64,000 nucleotides of DNA, from assembly GCF_947495735.1 (NCBI RefSeq), contig NZ_CANMAA010000005.1, positions 1 to 64,000 on the forward strand, given 5' to 3'. The notes under the pieces are model-generated. The model saw nothing but the letters and a program-made list of their open reading frames with translations. It searched no databases and was not told the DNA's origin. Position 1 is the first letter of the stretch. The number at the start of each line of letters is the position of its first letter. Position numbers and translations under genes: made by a program. The stretch comes from an uncultured Pseudokineococcus sp. (GTDB lineage Bacteria; Actinomycetota; Actinomycetes; Actinomycetales; Quadrisphaeraceae). Positions 1 to 8,102 of this stretch are shown in pieces.

Positions 1-566
1 TCCTGAACGCCGCGAAGACGGCATAGTTCAACCCGCAGAGCAGCACGCGCACCTACACCACGCCACGGGACTCAATCTCGCCAAGTGCCTCGGCGGGCAA
101 CGGCGTCTCCGACGCCGGCGGTCGGTTGCGCCAAGGGCGTCCCAGCAGGCGACCCCCTACCGGCGACGGCGCAGGTCACAGGCGCGTCGAGGCACTGGCT
201 CGAGGGCGACGTCCCAGCAGACCCGTCCGGACGGTCCGTCCCGCGCAGGTGTCGTACGGGACGCCTTCGGTGGCGCCGGCGGCGGTATGACCGCCTGCCC
301 CTTGTCACCGCTCGGCTTCCTCGCTGGACTCGCGGAGCAGGCGGGTGACGCTCTGTCGGCCACGTCAACCGGCAGCGGTGGACCCGACCACTTCCCCGCC
401 CTCCCAGAGCTCGCCTCGAGGCACCGGCGCAGAGCGAGGTGGCCCGGCCAAGGACCGCGACGAGACCCTGAGACAACGGCACTGCTGGACATCGAGGCGC
501 CGCAGGTCAGCTGGCCGTTCCTACGACAGGTCCGGCGAGTTCCTGCAGCCGGCACCCGTGGCGCTC
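1..566. other. Left edge, no convincing gene
   Basis: I see no recognisable gene here. The open frames in both directions are arginine/proline-rich, lack a clear ribosome binding site and match no family I know. On the minus strand a GTG at 52 could start a protein that runs off the left edge (first residues MRVLLCGLNYAVFAAFR, hydrophobic and plausible), but there is no good Shine-Dalgarno sequence before it and only 17 codons are visible. The stretch looks less codon-biased than its neighbours, so it could be decayed DNA. Confidence 0.4.
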
Positions 567-599
567 GTGGCGCCCGCCGCCGGCGGCGGCGGGCGCCAC
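567..599 (-). terminator. Hairpin terminator after the alcohol dehydrogenase gene
   Basis: A perfect 15-bp inverted repeat (567-581 with 585-599) around a 3-nt loop lies just past the stop codon at 605 of the minus-strand dehydrogenase gene. There is no T tract, as is common for terminators in high-GC actinobacteria. Confidence 0.7.
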
Positions 600-604
600 G
601 CCGG

Positions 605-1771
605 TCACGGGCGGAAGACGCTGCGGATGCAGCCGTCCTCCTTCTCCTTGAAGATCCGGTAGCCCTCGACGGAGTCCTCGAGCGGCATGGTGTGCGTCGC
701 CAGCGGCGTCGGGTCGATCTCGCCACGCTGGATGTGCTCGAACATGCGCGGCACGTAGGCCTGCCCGAACTGCTGGGCCGAGCGGATCGTCAGGCCCTTG
801 TTCGTGACGACGCCCATGGGGAAGGAGTCGGTGAGCCCGTACACCCCGAGCACGGACACGGTCCCGCCCTTGCGGCACGCGAGCAGGGCCTCGCGCAGCG
901 CCGTCGCCCGGTCGGTGGACGCGCGCACGGCCTGCTTCGCCTTGTCCACCACCTGCTGGACGCCGGTGCCGTGCCCCTCCATGCCGACGGCCTCGATGAC
1001 CGAGTCGGGACCGCGCCCGCCCGTCATCTCGCGGAGCGCCTCCTGCACGGAGTCGATCGAGGAGTAGTCGAGGACCTCCGAGCCCTGCGCGCGGGCCAGG
1101 TCCAGCCGCTCCGGGAGCCGGTCGACGACGATCGTCCGCCCAGCCCCCAGCGCGCGGGCGCTCGCTGCGGCCATGAGCCCGACGCCGCCGGCGCCGAAGA
1201 CGGCCACGGTGTCGCCCTGCTGGACGTCGCAGAAGACCGCGCCGGTGTAGCCGGTCGCCAGGGCGTCGGAGACGAAGAGTCCCTGCACGTCGGTGACGCC
1301 GTCGGGGACGGTGAAGCAGTTGACGTCGGCGAAGGGCACCCGCAGGTACTCGGCGTGCGAGCCCTGGTAGCCGCCGAAGAGGTGGGTGTACCCGTAGATG
1401 CCGCCGCTGGGGTAGCCGAGGGCGGGCTGCTGCAGCGCGGCGTTCGGGTTGGTGGTGTCGCACAGGGACGGCATGTCGTGGTGGCAGTACCAGCACTGGC
1501 CGCAGGAGATGAAGGACGGTACCGTCACGCGGTCGCCGACCTTCGTGCGGGTCACCTCGCGGCCCACCTCGACGACCTCGCCCATGAACTCGTGGCCGAA
1601 GACGTCCCCCGGGCGCATGCCGGGCAGGTAGCCGTCGATGAAGTGCAGGTCGGAGCCGCACGTCACGGTGAGGCCGATCTTCAGGATGACGTCGTGGGGG
1701 TTGAGGATCGTCGGGTCGTCGACGGTCTCGACCGCCAGGTCGTTGACGCCGTTCCAGCACAGGGCGCGCAT
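605..1771 (-). CDS. Zinc-dependent alcohol dehydrogenase (formaldehyde dehydrogenase-like)
   Basis: A 388-residue medium-chain dehydrogenase/reductase that should oxidise an alcohol or aldehyde adduct with NAD(P). The N-terminal half has the catalytic-zinc pattern: Cys in the TCGSDLH segment (about residue 38), then GHEFMGEV (about 60-67). The structural-zinc lobe follows with SCGQCWYCHHDMPSLC (about 90-105). The Rossmann glycine motif VFGAGGVGLMAA lies near residue 190. The length fits the glutathione-independent formaldehyde dehydrogenase-like branch. ATG at 1771 is preceded by a GAGGAG ribosome binding site. It is the last gene of a minus-strand run and ends at a strong hairpin. The substrate cannot be told from sequence. 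Confidence 0.9.
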   Translation of the reverse strand: MRALCWNGVNDLAVETVDDPTILNPHDVILKIGLTVTCGSDLHFIDGYLPGMRPGDVFGHEFMGEVVEVGREVTRTKVGDRVTVPSFISCGQCWYCHHDMPSLCDTTNPNAALQQPALGYPSGGIYGYTHLFGGYQGSHAEYLRVPFADVNCFTVPDGVTDVQGLFVSDALATGYTGAVFCDVQQGDTVAVFGAGGVGLMAAASARALGAGRTIVVDRLPERLDLARAQGSEVLDYSSIDSVQEALREMTGGRGPDSVIEAVGMEGHGTGVQQVVDKAKQAVRASTDRATALREALLACRKGGTVSVLGVYGLTDSFPMGVVTNKGLTIRSAQQFGQAYVPRMFEHIQRGEIDPTPLATHTMPLEDSVEGYRIFKEKEDGCIRSVFRP

Positions 1772-1844
1772 GGTCAGCTCCTCGCGGTCGTGGTGGTCGT
1801 GCGGTGCGGGCGGGTGCCCTCCGCGGCCGTGCGCTGCGCGCCGG

Positions 1845-2372
1845 TCACCGCTCCGCGCTCCGCGCGGCCGGCTGCGGCGTGATGGTCGGCACCTCGCCGG
1901 TCATCACCAGGGCACGGGCCCGGTAGCCGAGCGCCAGGGCCATCGCCCCGGCGGCGAGGCCGGGCACGGGCAGGTCGAGGCGCACGACCTGCTCGGTGCC
2001 GAGGTCCTGCGGGGCCTCGCGCAGGACGACGACCACCTCGGAGGCGCTCTCGGAGCCGTCCTCGGGGTCGGCCCAGCGCAGCGTGCGCGGCGAGCCGCCG
2101 TCGGACAGGGTCGTCCGCCACTCGGTCGGCTCGTCCGAGCCGGGGCGGGCGATCCGCCACGTCCAGCGGTCGCCCACGACGTCGACGGTGCCGAGCTCGC
2201 CGAGCACCTGCGCCATCGCCGACGGGTCGCGCCAGACGGCGGCGACCTCGTCGGCCGGACGGCCGACGGTCAGGGTCTGCTGGACGGCGCCCGAGCGCTT
2301 GCCGGTCGCCTCCCCGACGCGCTGGGCGACGCCGCGGACGGCGTTCGCGATCTTCTCCCCTGGTCCGCTCAC
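1845..2372 (-). CDS. SRPBCC-family (polyketide cyclase/dehydrase-like) protein
   Basis: A 175-residue soluble protein that looks like a START/SRPBCC helix-grip ligand-binding domain. The phrase QTLTVGRPADEVAAVWRDP (about 31-49) is the typical first strand and helix of this fold, followed by alternating strands (GDRWTWRI, EWRTTLSDG) and a long C-terminal helix region. Such proteins bind lipids or hydrophobic ligands, and no catalytic residues can be assigned. The GTG start at 2372 follows a strong AAGGAGG. It lies 73 nt upstream of the dehydrogenase gene on the same strand, so the two may be cotranscribed. Its upstream region carries a 15-nt tandem repeat. Confidence 0.75.
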   Translation of the reverse strand: MSGPGEKIANAVRGVAQRVGEATGKRSGAVQQTLTVGRPADEVAAVWRDPSAMAQVLGELGTVDVVGDRWTWRIARPGSDEPTEWRTTLSDGGSPRTLRWADPEDGSESASEVVVVLREAPQDLGTEQVVRLDLPVPGLAAGAMALALGYRARALVMTGEVPTITPQPAARSAER

Positions 2373-2420
2373 GGTCTCCTCCTTCGACGGGGGCCGACGA
2401 GGCGGCCCTGCGGGTGGTGC

Positions 2421-2471
2421 GTGCGGGTCTGAGACGTGCGGGTCTGAGACGTGCGGGTCTGAGACGTGCGG
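2421..2471. repeat. 15-nt tandem repeat, 3.4 copies
   Basis: Three identical copies of a 15-nt unit (2421-2435, 2436-2450, 2451-2465; first bases GTGCGGGTCTGAGAC) plus six bases of a fourth. The array sits in the gap between the diiron-protein stop (2515) and the SRPBCC start (2372), both minus strand. Perfect identity between copies suggests recent or ongoing slippage. Confidence 0.9.
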
Positions 2472-2514
2472 ACGCCGGCGCCGGGCGCGCCGACGACGCG
2501 GCGGGGCCCCGCGG

Positions 2515-3669
2515 TCAGGCGGCGGCCGCCGCGAGGAGGTCGTCGACGGCCCGCCCGCCGAGCAGCGACGAGCGGCCCGCCTCCCACGACGAGCGCAGGT
2601 GCCCTCCCACGAGCTCGTCGAGCGCCAGGCCGGCGGCGGCCCCGAGGAGCACCTCGGAGGTGCGGTCGGGGTGCTGGCGGGCGAACCCGCCCGCCAGGTC
2701 GTGCGCGGCGATCTGCTCGTGGACGGCGTCGGCCTCGACGTGCTCGTCGTAGAACCACGTGGCGTCGCGGTCGAGGCCGAGGCGCCGCATCCCCGCGCCG
2801 TAGCGGCGGCTCGGCAGCGAGGACGTCATCTCGATGGCCGCCAGGTGGCCCACCACCGCGCCGACGAGGCGCCGGTTGAGCCCGAAGAGGGCCATCGCCG
2901 TGGACCCGACCAGCGTCGTCGCGGGCACCTCGTCGACGTAGAGCCCGTAGGTGTCGTCGAGGCCGAGGGCGCGCATGGTCCGCGCGAAGAGGGCGGCGTG
3001 CATGCGCTCCGGCCGTCCACCGCCGTACTCGTCCGCCTGGATCTCCACCATGGCGGCCTTGACCGACCCCTCCAGGCGCGGGATGGCCCAGGTGTGGGGG
3101 TCCGCCTCCTTGAGGTGGTAGATCGAGCGGTGGACCACGAGCTCGCGGAACTGCTCGAGGGTCCCCCGGCGGGCGAGGTGGTCCGACATCCCGGGCGCGC
3201 CGTCGTCGGCCGTCATGGCGAAGAGGACCTCGGGCACCTCGGACGGCGCGACCCCGGTCGGCACGTCGACGACCTGCCGCAGGGCCGCCTCGAGCGCCCC
3301 CTCCAGGAGCTGGCGCGCGCCGACGAGCTCGAGGTCCCACTCGAAGCGGTCGCCCGCGCCGCCGAAGCCGCGGAAGGACAGCTCCTGCAGCGTCCACAGC
3401 GCCAGCTGGAGGTCCTCGTCGCGCAGCACCTCGTCGGCGCCGAGCGCGCGGCGCTCCAGCTCCGCGGCCGTGGTGCGGCGCGCGTCGGCGGGCGTCGTGC
3501 TCCCGCTCGCCAGGACGTCGACGACGGCGGCGGAGACGGGGCCCCGGGGGGTCGGGAGGCCGACGGGGCGCGGCAGCGGGGCCGTCCGCGCGCGTCGTGC
3601 CGGCGCGGCGAGCCGCGCGGCGTCGGTGGTCGGTCCTGCGGTGCTGGTGGCGGTGCTCGTCGCCGTCAT
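2515..3669 (-). CDS. Iron-containing redox enzyme family protein (haem-oxygenase-like diiron)
   Basis: A 384-residue protein that matches my memory of the actinobacterial iron-containing redox enzyme family, which adopts the all-helical haem-oxygenase-like diiron fold. Candidate metal ligands are E/H clusters in helices: HRSIYHLKEADPHTWAI, VEIQADEYGGGRPERMHAALF, and near the C-terminus WFYDEHVEADAVHEQIAAHD. The first 50 residues are an Ala/Thr/Arg-rich tail. ATG at 3669 is preceded by GGGAG. A CDGSH iron-sulfur gene starts divergently only about 50-110 nt away, which suggests a functional redox pair. Substrate and reaction are unknown; related folds do N-oxygenation or oxidative fragmentation. 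Confidence 0.8.
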   Translation of the reverse strand: MTATSTATSTAGPTTDAARLAAPARRARTAPLPRPVGLPTPRGPVSAAVVDVLASGSTTPADARRTTAAELERRALGADEVLRDEDLQLALWTLQELSFRGFGGAGDRFEWDLELVGARQLLEGALEAALRQVVDVPTGVAPSEVPEVLFAMTADDGAPGMSDHLARRGTLEQFRELVVHRSIYHLKEADPHTWAIPRLEGSVKAAMVEIQADEYGGGRPERMHAALFARTMRALGLDDTYGLYVDEVPATTLVGSTAMALFGLNRRLVGAVVGHLAAIEMTSSLPSRRYGAGMRRLGLDRDATWFYDEHVEADAVHEQIAAHDLAGGFARQHPDRTSEVLLGAAAGLALDELVGGHLRSSWEAGRSSLLGGRAVDDLLAAAAA

Positions 3670-3716
3670 CGGCTCTCCCGGTCGCGGTGCGTCCCGCCCT
3701 GGCTCAGGCTCGGGCG

Positions 3717-3983
3717 GTGGTCTTCCCGAACCGCCCCCAGGGCGATCCGGTCGGTCAGGACGCTGCCGACGACGTGCTCCCGCTGCCCGGCCCCGAGGGG
3801 GCCTCCATCACCGTCTGCCCCGACGGGCCGCTGCTCGTGCGCGGTGACGTCGAGATCGTCGGGACGGACGGCGAGCCCGTGGAGCGGCGCCGCCAGACGG
3901 TGGCGCTGTGCCGGTGCGGTCGCACTTCGATCGCCCCGTACTGCGACGGGAGCCACAAGGTGCGCGGTCCGCGGCGGAGGTGA
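3717..3983 (+). CDS. CDGSH iron-sulfur domain protein
   Basis: A small protein (88 residues from the GTG chosen here) with a C-terminal CDGSH signature: CRCGRTSIAPYCDGSHK gives the three Cys and one His that hold a [2Fe-2S] cluster in mitoNEET-like proteins. Before it, the strand pattern ITVCPDGPLLVRGDVEIV is typical of bacterial CDGSH proteins. The frame is open back to 3597, but that would overlap the divergent diiron gene; GTG at 3717 or 3774 are the plausible starts and neither has a strong ribosome binding site. Such proteins act in electron transfer or Fe-S handling in the cytoplasm. Confidence 0.8.
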   Translation: MVFPNRPQGDPVGQDAADDVLPLPGPEGASITVCPDGPLLVRGDVEIVGTDGEPVERRRQTVALCRCGRTSIAPYCDGSHKVRGPRRR

Positions 3984-4234
3984 CGCGCACCAGCGGGAGC
4001 AGGGCTGGGGTGCTGCGCGACGTCGCTGCGGCGTCGTCGGCCCGGGTCCGGACCGAGCCCCACCCTGCTCCGCGCGAGCGGGAGCCGCACGCCGGAGCCC
4101 TCCCGGCGCGGCCGTGCTGCTCGGCCGGGACGCCCGCGGCGCGAGCCGGGGCCGGTGCCGCGCGCCACTACCCTCGTCCACCGGCTCCCGGGCACGACCG
4201 GCGGAGCCGCACGGCGACGAGAGGAGGCCGGCGC

Positions 4235-5293
4235 GTGCGCGTCGTCTACAACAGCTTCGGCGGGCGCTACGCCGACAACCCCCGCGCGGTCCACGAGGCG
4301 CTGCTGGCCCGCGGGGACGGCGCGGAGCACGTCTGGCTGCTCGACGAGCGGCACCGCGCGGGCTTCCCCGACGGCGTCGCGACGGTCGGCATCGGCACCC
4401 CCGAGGCCGAGGACGTCCTGCGTCGCGCCGACGTGGTCGTCGCGAACACGCACATGCCCCTGGACTGGACGCCCACGCCCGGCACCACCTACGTGCAGAC
4501 GTGGCACGGGACCCCGCTGAAGCGCATCCACGGGGACGCGCACACGAAGTACACCGACGAGGAGATGGCGGCCCTCCAGGCCGAGGTGGACCGCTGGAGC
4601 TGCCTCGTCGGCCCCGGCGCCGCGGGGAGCGAGCTGCTGGGCCGGGCCTTCCGCTACGCCGGCCCCGTGCTCGACACGGGGTACCCGCGCAACGACGTCC
4701 TGCACGCCCCCGACGCCGGCGAGCGCCGCGCCGCCGTCCGCGAGCGGCTCGGGCTGGGCGCCGACGAGAAGGTCGTCCTGTACGCCCCGACGTGGCGCGA
4801 CGACGAGGACCTCGCCGAGCCGGGGATCCCGCTGGGGCTGGACGCCGCGCGGCTGGCCGACCGCCTCGGCGAGGGCTGGCGCGTGCTCATGCGCCTGCAC
4901 TACTTCGTGCGGCGCACGCCCGGGGTGGAGCACGAGCGGGTGCTGGACGTCGGGGACCACCCGGACATCGCCGAGCTCTACCTGGCGGCGGACGCCTTCG
5001 TCACCGACTACTCCTCGTCCCTGTTCGACGTCGCGCCGACCTCCCTGCCGGTGCTGCTCTACGCCTACGACCTGGAGCACTACCGCGACCGGCTCCGCGG
5101 CTTCTACCTCGACCTCGACGAGGAGTCGCCCGGCCCGGTGCTGCGCACGCAGGACGCGCTGGAGGAGGCCCTGCTCGCGCTGCCGGCGGTCACCGACGCC
5201 TGGGCCGAGCGCCGCGCCGCCTTCGTGCAGCGCTGGTGCCCCCTCGACGACGGCCGGGCCACCGCCCGCCTGCTCGAGCTGGCGCGCCTGTGA
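4235..5293 (+). CDS. CDP-glycerol glycerophosphotransferase family protein
   Basis: A 352-residue cytoplasmic or membrane-associated enzyme of the TagB/TagF-type family, which adds glycerol-phosphate (or another polyol phosphate) units from CDP-glycerol to cell-wall polymers. Recognisable family phrases are YVQTWHGTPLKRIHGD (about 88-103), DTGYPRNDVL (about 147-156), VLYAPTWRDDE (about 178-188) and FVTDYSSSLFDV near the C-terminus; the HGT and DYSS segments hold the catalytic and nucleotide-binding residues in the family. The frame is open far upstream, but GTG 4235 directly follows GAGGAGG and starts at the usual RVVYNSF. The stop overlaps the next gene's GTG (GTGA). Confidence 0.85.
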   Translation: MRVVYNSFGGRYADNPRAVHEALLARGDGAEHVWLLDERHRAGFPDGVATVGIGTPEAEDVLRRADVVVANTHMPLDWTPTPGTTYVQTWHGTPLKRIHGDAHTKYTDEEMAALQAEVDRWSCLVGPGAAGSELLGRAFRYAGPVLDTGYPRNDVLHAPDAGERRAAVRERLGLGADEKVVLYAPTWRDDEDLAEPGIPLGLDAARLADRLGEGWRVLMRLHYFVRRTPGVEHERVLDVGDHPDIAELYLAADAFVTDYSSSLFDVAPTSLPVLLYAYDLEHYRDRLRGFYLDLDEESPGPVLRTQDALEEALLALPAVTDAWAERRAAFVQRWCPLDDGRATARLLELARL

Positions 5294-5360
5294 GCGGAGC
5301 GAGCCCTGAGGGACCTGTGAGCGGAGCGAGCCCCGAGGGACCTGTGAGCGGAGCGGCCCC
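5290..5360. repeat. 27-nt tandem repeat at a stop/start junction
   Basis: Copies begin at 5291, 5318 and 5345 (each starting TGAGCGGAGCG). The first copy contains the stop codon of the glycerophosphotransferase gene; every copy also contains GTGA, an in-frame start for the next gene. The third copy diverges after 16 bases. Confidence 0.85.
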
Positions 5361-5718
5361 CGGGCCCGAGCGCTCGGTGGGCGCCCGGCTGCCGCGCGGG
5401 AAGGGGCTGCCGCGCACCGCGATGCCGCCGTCCGGGCTCGGGGCGCGCCGCACGCGGAAGGGCCTGGCCGTCACCGCCCTCGGCAGCAGCTCGTGCCCCC
5501 CGTACCCCGTGCGGGTCGTCCTGGAGCCCGGCGCGGGGACGGGCGGCGCCGGGCGGGTGCGCGTCGACCTCGACGACGCCCACCCCGGGCGGGCCGGGAC
5601 CGCGGACCGCGTCGCCACCACGCACGTCGTCGCCCTCCCCGAGGGCGCGCCGGCCGACGGCCACCTCCAGGTGCTGCTGGTGCTCGGGGAGCTCGAGGAG
5701 CACGTGGCGGTGCACTGA
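5290..5718 (+). CDS. Uncharacterised small protein with repeat-encoded N-terminus
   Basis: A 142-codon frame starting at a GTG that overlaps the TGA of the glycosyltransferase gene (GTGA). Support: essentially all third codon positions are G or C, and the C-terminal part reads like a known type of small actinobacterial protein of unknown function, with the phrases VTALGSSSCPPYP and ATTHVVALPEG. I do not know its function. The first 27 residues are three copies of a nine-residue unit (SGASPEGPV) encoded by a 27-nt DNA repeat; each copy offers a new in-frame GTG, so the real start could be 5290, 5317 or 5344. No clear signal peptide. Confidence 0.55.
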   Translation: MSGASPEGPVSGASPEGPVSGAAPGPERSVGARLPRGKGLPRTAMPPSGLGARRTRKGLAVTALGSSSCPPYPVRVVLEPGAGTGGAGRVRVDLDDAHPGRAGTADRVATTHVVALPEGAPADGHLQVLLVLGELEEHVAVH

Positions 5719-5895
5719 GCCGAGCGGCTCGGCTTGCGAGAGCGGTCCGGTCCTGCTCCCCTTGGGGAAACCACCCCGGACCCGGTGGCGTCCCCCGCAG
5801 GAGCTCGCGCGACAGCGCGCCCTCGGACCACGACCCGGACGCCGGCCTCGAGCTCCCACGGAGCGCTGGCGCCCCACTCGCCACGAGGAGATCCC

Positions 5896-6612
5896 ATGGT
5901 GCACCAGAACCCCGGCACGCCCGGCGCAGCACGCGCGGCCGGCGCAGGACCGACGCCCGACGGCTCCCACCCCGTCGCCGACACCCGGGCGCCGCGCGAG
6001 CAGCCGGCGCAGGCCCCCGCCCCCCACGTCGACGTCGACGTCGTCACGCCCGCCCCGACCGGCGACCAGGTCCGCTGGGGCTCGGTGTGGGCCGGGCTCG
6101 TCGTGGCGATCGCCACGTTCCTGCTGCTCGAGATCATCTTCTTCGCCGCGGGCTGGCTCACGCTCGGCCAGAGCGACCCCGAGGCCGGCTCCAGCGCCGA
6201 CGTCGTGACCAGCGTCATCGCGCTCGTCTCGTTCTTCCTCGGCGGCCTGACGGCCGCCGCCACCGCGCGGTGGAGGAGCATCGACACCGGGATCCTGCAC
6301 GGGATCCTCGTCTGGGCCCTCGGCCTGGTCGTCTTCCTGCTCATCGCGCTGATCGGCGGGGGCGCGCTCCTCGGCAGCGTCGGCCGCGTGGCCACGGACT
6401 TCCTCAGCCTCGGCCAGGTCACCTCGGCCGTGCCGTCGGTCCAGGTCGACGAGGCCATCGCCACGGCCCGCAGCAGCGCCTCCTGGGCCGCCCTCGGCCT
6501 CGGCCTGTCCATCATCGCCTCCGCCCTCGGCGGGGTCGTGGGCGCGAAGTTCTGGCCCCGCAAGAGCACCCGCGACGACGCGCAGGCCAGCACGCACGTC
6601 GAGCGCGGCTGA
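5896..6612 (+). CDS. Uncharacterised integral membrane protein
   Basis: A 238-residue protein with a Pro/Ala-rich cytoplasmic-type N-terminus (about 1-60) and then about four hydrophobic segments: around 65-85 (LVVAIATFLLLEIIFFAAGW), 105-125, 135-160 and 195-220, ending in a basic tail. I do not recognise a family; the architecture resembles actinobacterial membrane proteins with a glycine-rich DUF-like TM bundle. ATG 5896 follows ACGAGGAG. The N-terminus contains PDGSHPV, a heptapeptide also present in the next gene's product, hinting at a common partner or origin. No enzyme motif seen. Confidence 0.75.
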   Translation: MVHQNPGTPGAARAAGAGPTPDGSHPVADTRAPREQPAQAPAPHVDVDVVTPAPTGDQVRWGSVWAGLVVAIATFLLLEIIFFAAGWLTLGQSDPEAGSSADVVTSVIALVSFFLGGLTAAATARWRSIDTGILHGILVWALGLVVFLLIALIGGGALLGSVGRVATDFLSLGQVTSAVPSVQVDEAIATARSSASWAALGLGLSIIASALGGVVGAKFWPRKSTRDDAQASTHVERG

Positions 6613-6763
6613 CCCACCCCTCCGCACCCCGGCCCGGCGGTGGGCGGCCCCGACGACGGCAGCGCCGAGAGCGCGCGCGTCGGGAGCCGCCCGTCGGCGC
6701 GCCGACGCCGGCCACACCTGATGACGCGCCCCCGCGGTGCGCCCGACCGAGACGAGCCCCCTC

Positions 6764-7489
6764 ATGAGCACCACCCCCGCCCAGCCCGGCCCTGACGGGT
6801 CGCACCCCGTCGACCCCCCGAAGAAGGGCCTGCCCGGCTGGCTCATCCCCCTGATCGCCGCCCTGGTCGCGCTCGCCCTGCTCCTGCTCCTGCTCTCGCA
6901 GTGCGGCAACGACGAGGACGAGGAGGACACCGCCGCCGTGGCGCCCGCCCCGACCGCGACCGAGCCTGAGCCGACCGCGCCCCAGACCGTGGAGGACCTC
7001 GAGACGCCGTCGCCGACCGCGAGCGCCCCGGCAGCGCCGACGACGCCCGCGGCGACCCCGTCGGCGACGGGAGCCCCCGGGGCCCCCGCGCTGCCGCAGG
7101 CCGGCCCTGACGACGTCCTCGTCACGGCGTCCGGCGTGGCCGTGCTCCCCCTCGTCACCGGCGCCACCGACGGCTCGCTCACCGGGGTCGTCGGCGAGCC
7201 CGTGACCGCCGACGGCGTCGTCGTCCAGTCCGTCGTCACCGACAAGGGCTTCTGGGTCGGCCCGAGCGCCGACGAGCGCGCCTTCGTGCGCTTCGTCGTC
7301 GAGGGCGAGTCCGAGGTCGACATCACCGAGGGCCAGACGCTCGACTTCGAGGGCGTCGTCGTCGAGGCCCCGGTCGGCTTCGCCGAGGAGATCGGCCTCG
7401 CCGAGGACGAGGGCCTGTCGCTGCTCGAGTCCCAGGGCGCCTACATCCAGGTCGAGCCGTCCGCGCTCGAGGTCGTGGCCCCCGCCTGA
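6764..7489 (+). CDS. Membrane-anchored protein with extracellular domain
   Basis: A 241-residue single-pass protein. Residues 1-25 are polar and include PDGSHPV; a strong TM helix follows (about 27-47, LIPLIAALVALALLLLLLS), then an acidic patch, a Thr/Pro/Ala/Glu-rich spacer (about 55-115) and a compact C-terminal domain (about 120-241; VVGEPVTADGVVVQSVVTD, GFWVGPSADERAFVRF) that looks like a beta-rich, OB-like fold. The domain should lie outside the cell. I know no function for it. ATG 6764 has only a weak ribosome binding site; an in-frame GTG at 6737 is possible. It ends before a strong hairpin shared with the convergent thioredoxin gene. Confidence 0.75.
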   Translation: MSTTPAQPGPDGSHPVDPPKKGLPGWLIPLIAALVALALLLLLLSQCGNDEDEEDTAAVAPAPTATEPEPTAPQTVEDLETPSPTASAPAAPTTPAATPSATGAPGAPALPQAGPDDVLVTASGVAVLPLVTGATDGSLTGVVGEPVTADGVVVQSVVTDKGFWVGPSADERAFVRFVVEGESEVDITEGQTLDFEGVVVEAPVGFAEEIGLAEDEGLSLLESQGAYIQVEPSALEVVAPA

Positions 7490-7530
7490 TCCGCCGCGCC
7501 GGGTCCTCCCGGCAGCTCTCCCGCGCACAC

Positions 7531-7570
7531 GCCGACGGCGCCGTCCCCCACGGGGGGCGGCGCCGTCGGC
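7531..7570. terminator. Bidirectional hairpin between convergent genes
   Basis: Perfect 13-bp arms (7531-7543 and 7558-7570) enclose a loop that itself pairs CCCCC with GGGGG. It lies between the plus-strand gene ending at 7489 and thioredoxin ending at 7622, and can serve both strands. No T tract. Confidence 0.75.
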
Positions 7571-7621
7571 GTCGGTGCTGGGTCGTCCTGGGTGCTGGGC
7601 CGTGCTGCGGTGCTGGGTGGC

Positions 7622-8023
7622 TCAGCGGGCCTGGTCGGCGCCCTGGTGCTGCTCGGCCTCGTGCTGGGCCATGGCCTCGGTGTAGCGCTGGCGCACCTCG
7701 TCCATGTCGAGGCCGCGCAGCTGCCCGATCAGGTCCTCCAGCGCCGGCTGCGGCAGGGCGCCGGGCTGGCTGAAGACGGGGATGCCGTCGCGGTAGGCGA
7801 CCAGCGTCGGGATCGAGGTGATGCCGTACCGGGCCGCCAGCTCCTGCTGCGCCTCGGTGTCGACCTTGGTGAAGGCGATGTCCTCGTTGGCCTGGGAGAC
7901 CTTCTCGTAGACCGGGGCGAAGCTGCGGCACGGGCCGCACCACTCCGCCCAGAAGTCGATGAGGACGATGCCGTCGGCGACGGTCTCGTCGTGCTCGGCC
8001 AGCGTCAGCTCACGGGTGCTCAT
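7622..8023 (-). CDS. trxA: Thioredoxin
   Basis: A 133-residue thioredoxin-fold protein with the redox-active site WAEWCGPCRSF (Cys29 and Cys32) and the cis-proline segment ITSIPTLVAYRDG (about 69-81). It should reduce protein disulfides in the cytoplasm using electrons from thioredoxin reductase. It is about 25 residues longer than classic thioredoxin because of a Gln/Glu/His-rich C-terminal tail (about 105-133). The usual trxB-trxA pair in actinobacteria lies beyond murJ near the origin, so this is probably a second, stand-alone thioredoxin. ATG at 8023 has a weak ribosome binding site. Confidence 0.9.
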   Translation of the reverse strand: MSTRELTLAEHDETVADGIVLIDFWAEWCGPCRSFAPVYEKVSQANEDIAFTKVDTEAQQELAARYGITSIPTLVAYRDGIPVFSQPGALPQPALEDLIGQLRGLDMDEVRQRYTEAMAQHEAEQHQGADQAR

Positions 8024-8102
8024 GCCGGGCCCAACCAGTGCCCCGGCGCACGTGTTCCCGGGCGCCCCGGCGCGCGCACCCGGGAGCGTGGTGCGCCCGC
8101 CG

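Noticed and set aside
1-52. Possible partial gene starting at GTG 52 on the minus strand
   Set aside because: The first 17 residues look hydrophobic and plausible, but there is no Shine-Dalgarno sequence and too little of it is in the window.
4235-7489. Teichoic-acid cluster
   Set aside because: Only one CDP-glycerol transferase gene is present, with no tagD, tarI/J or ABC exporter genes around it.
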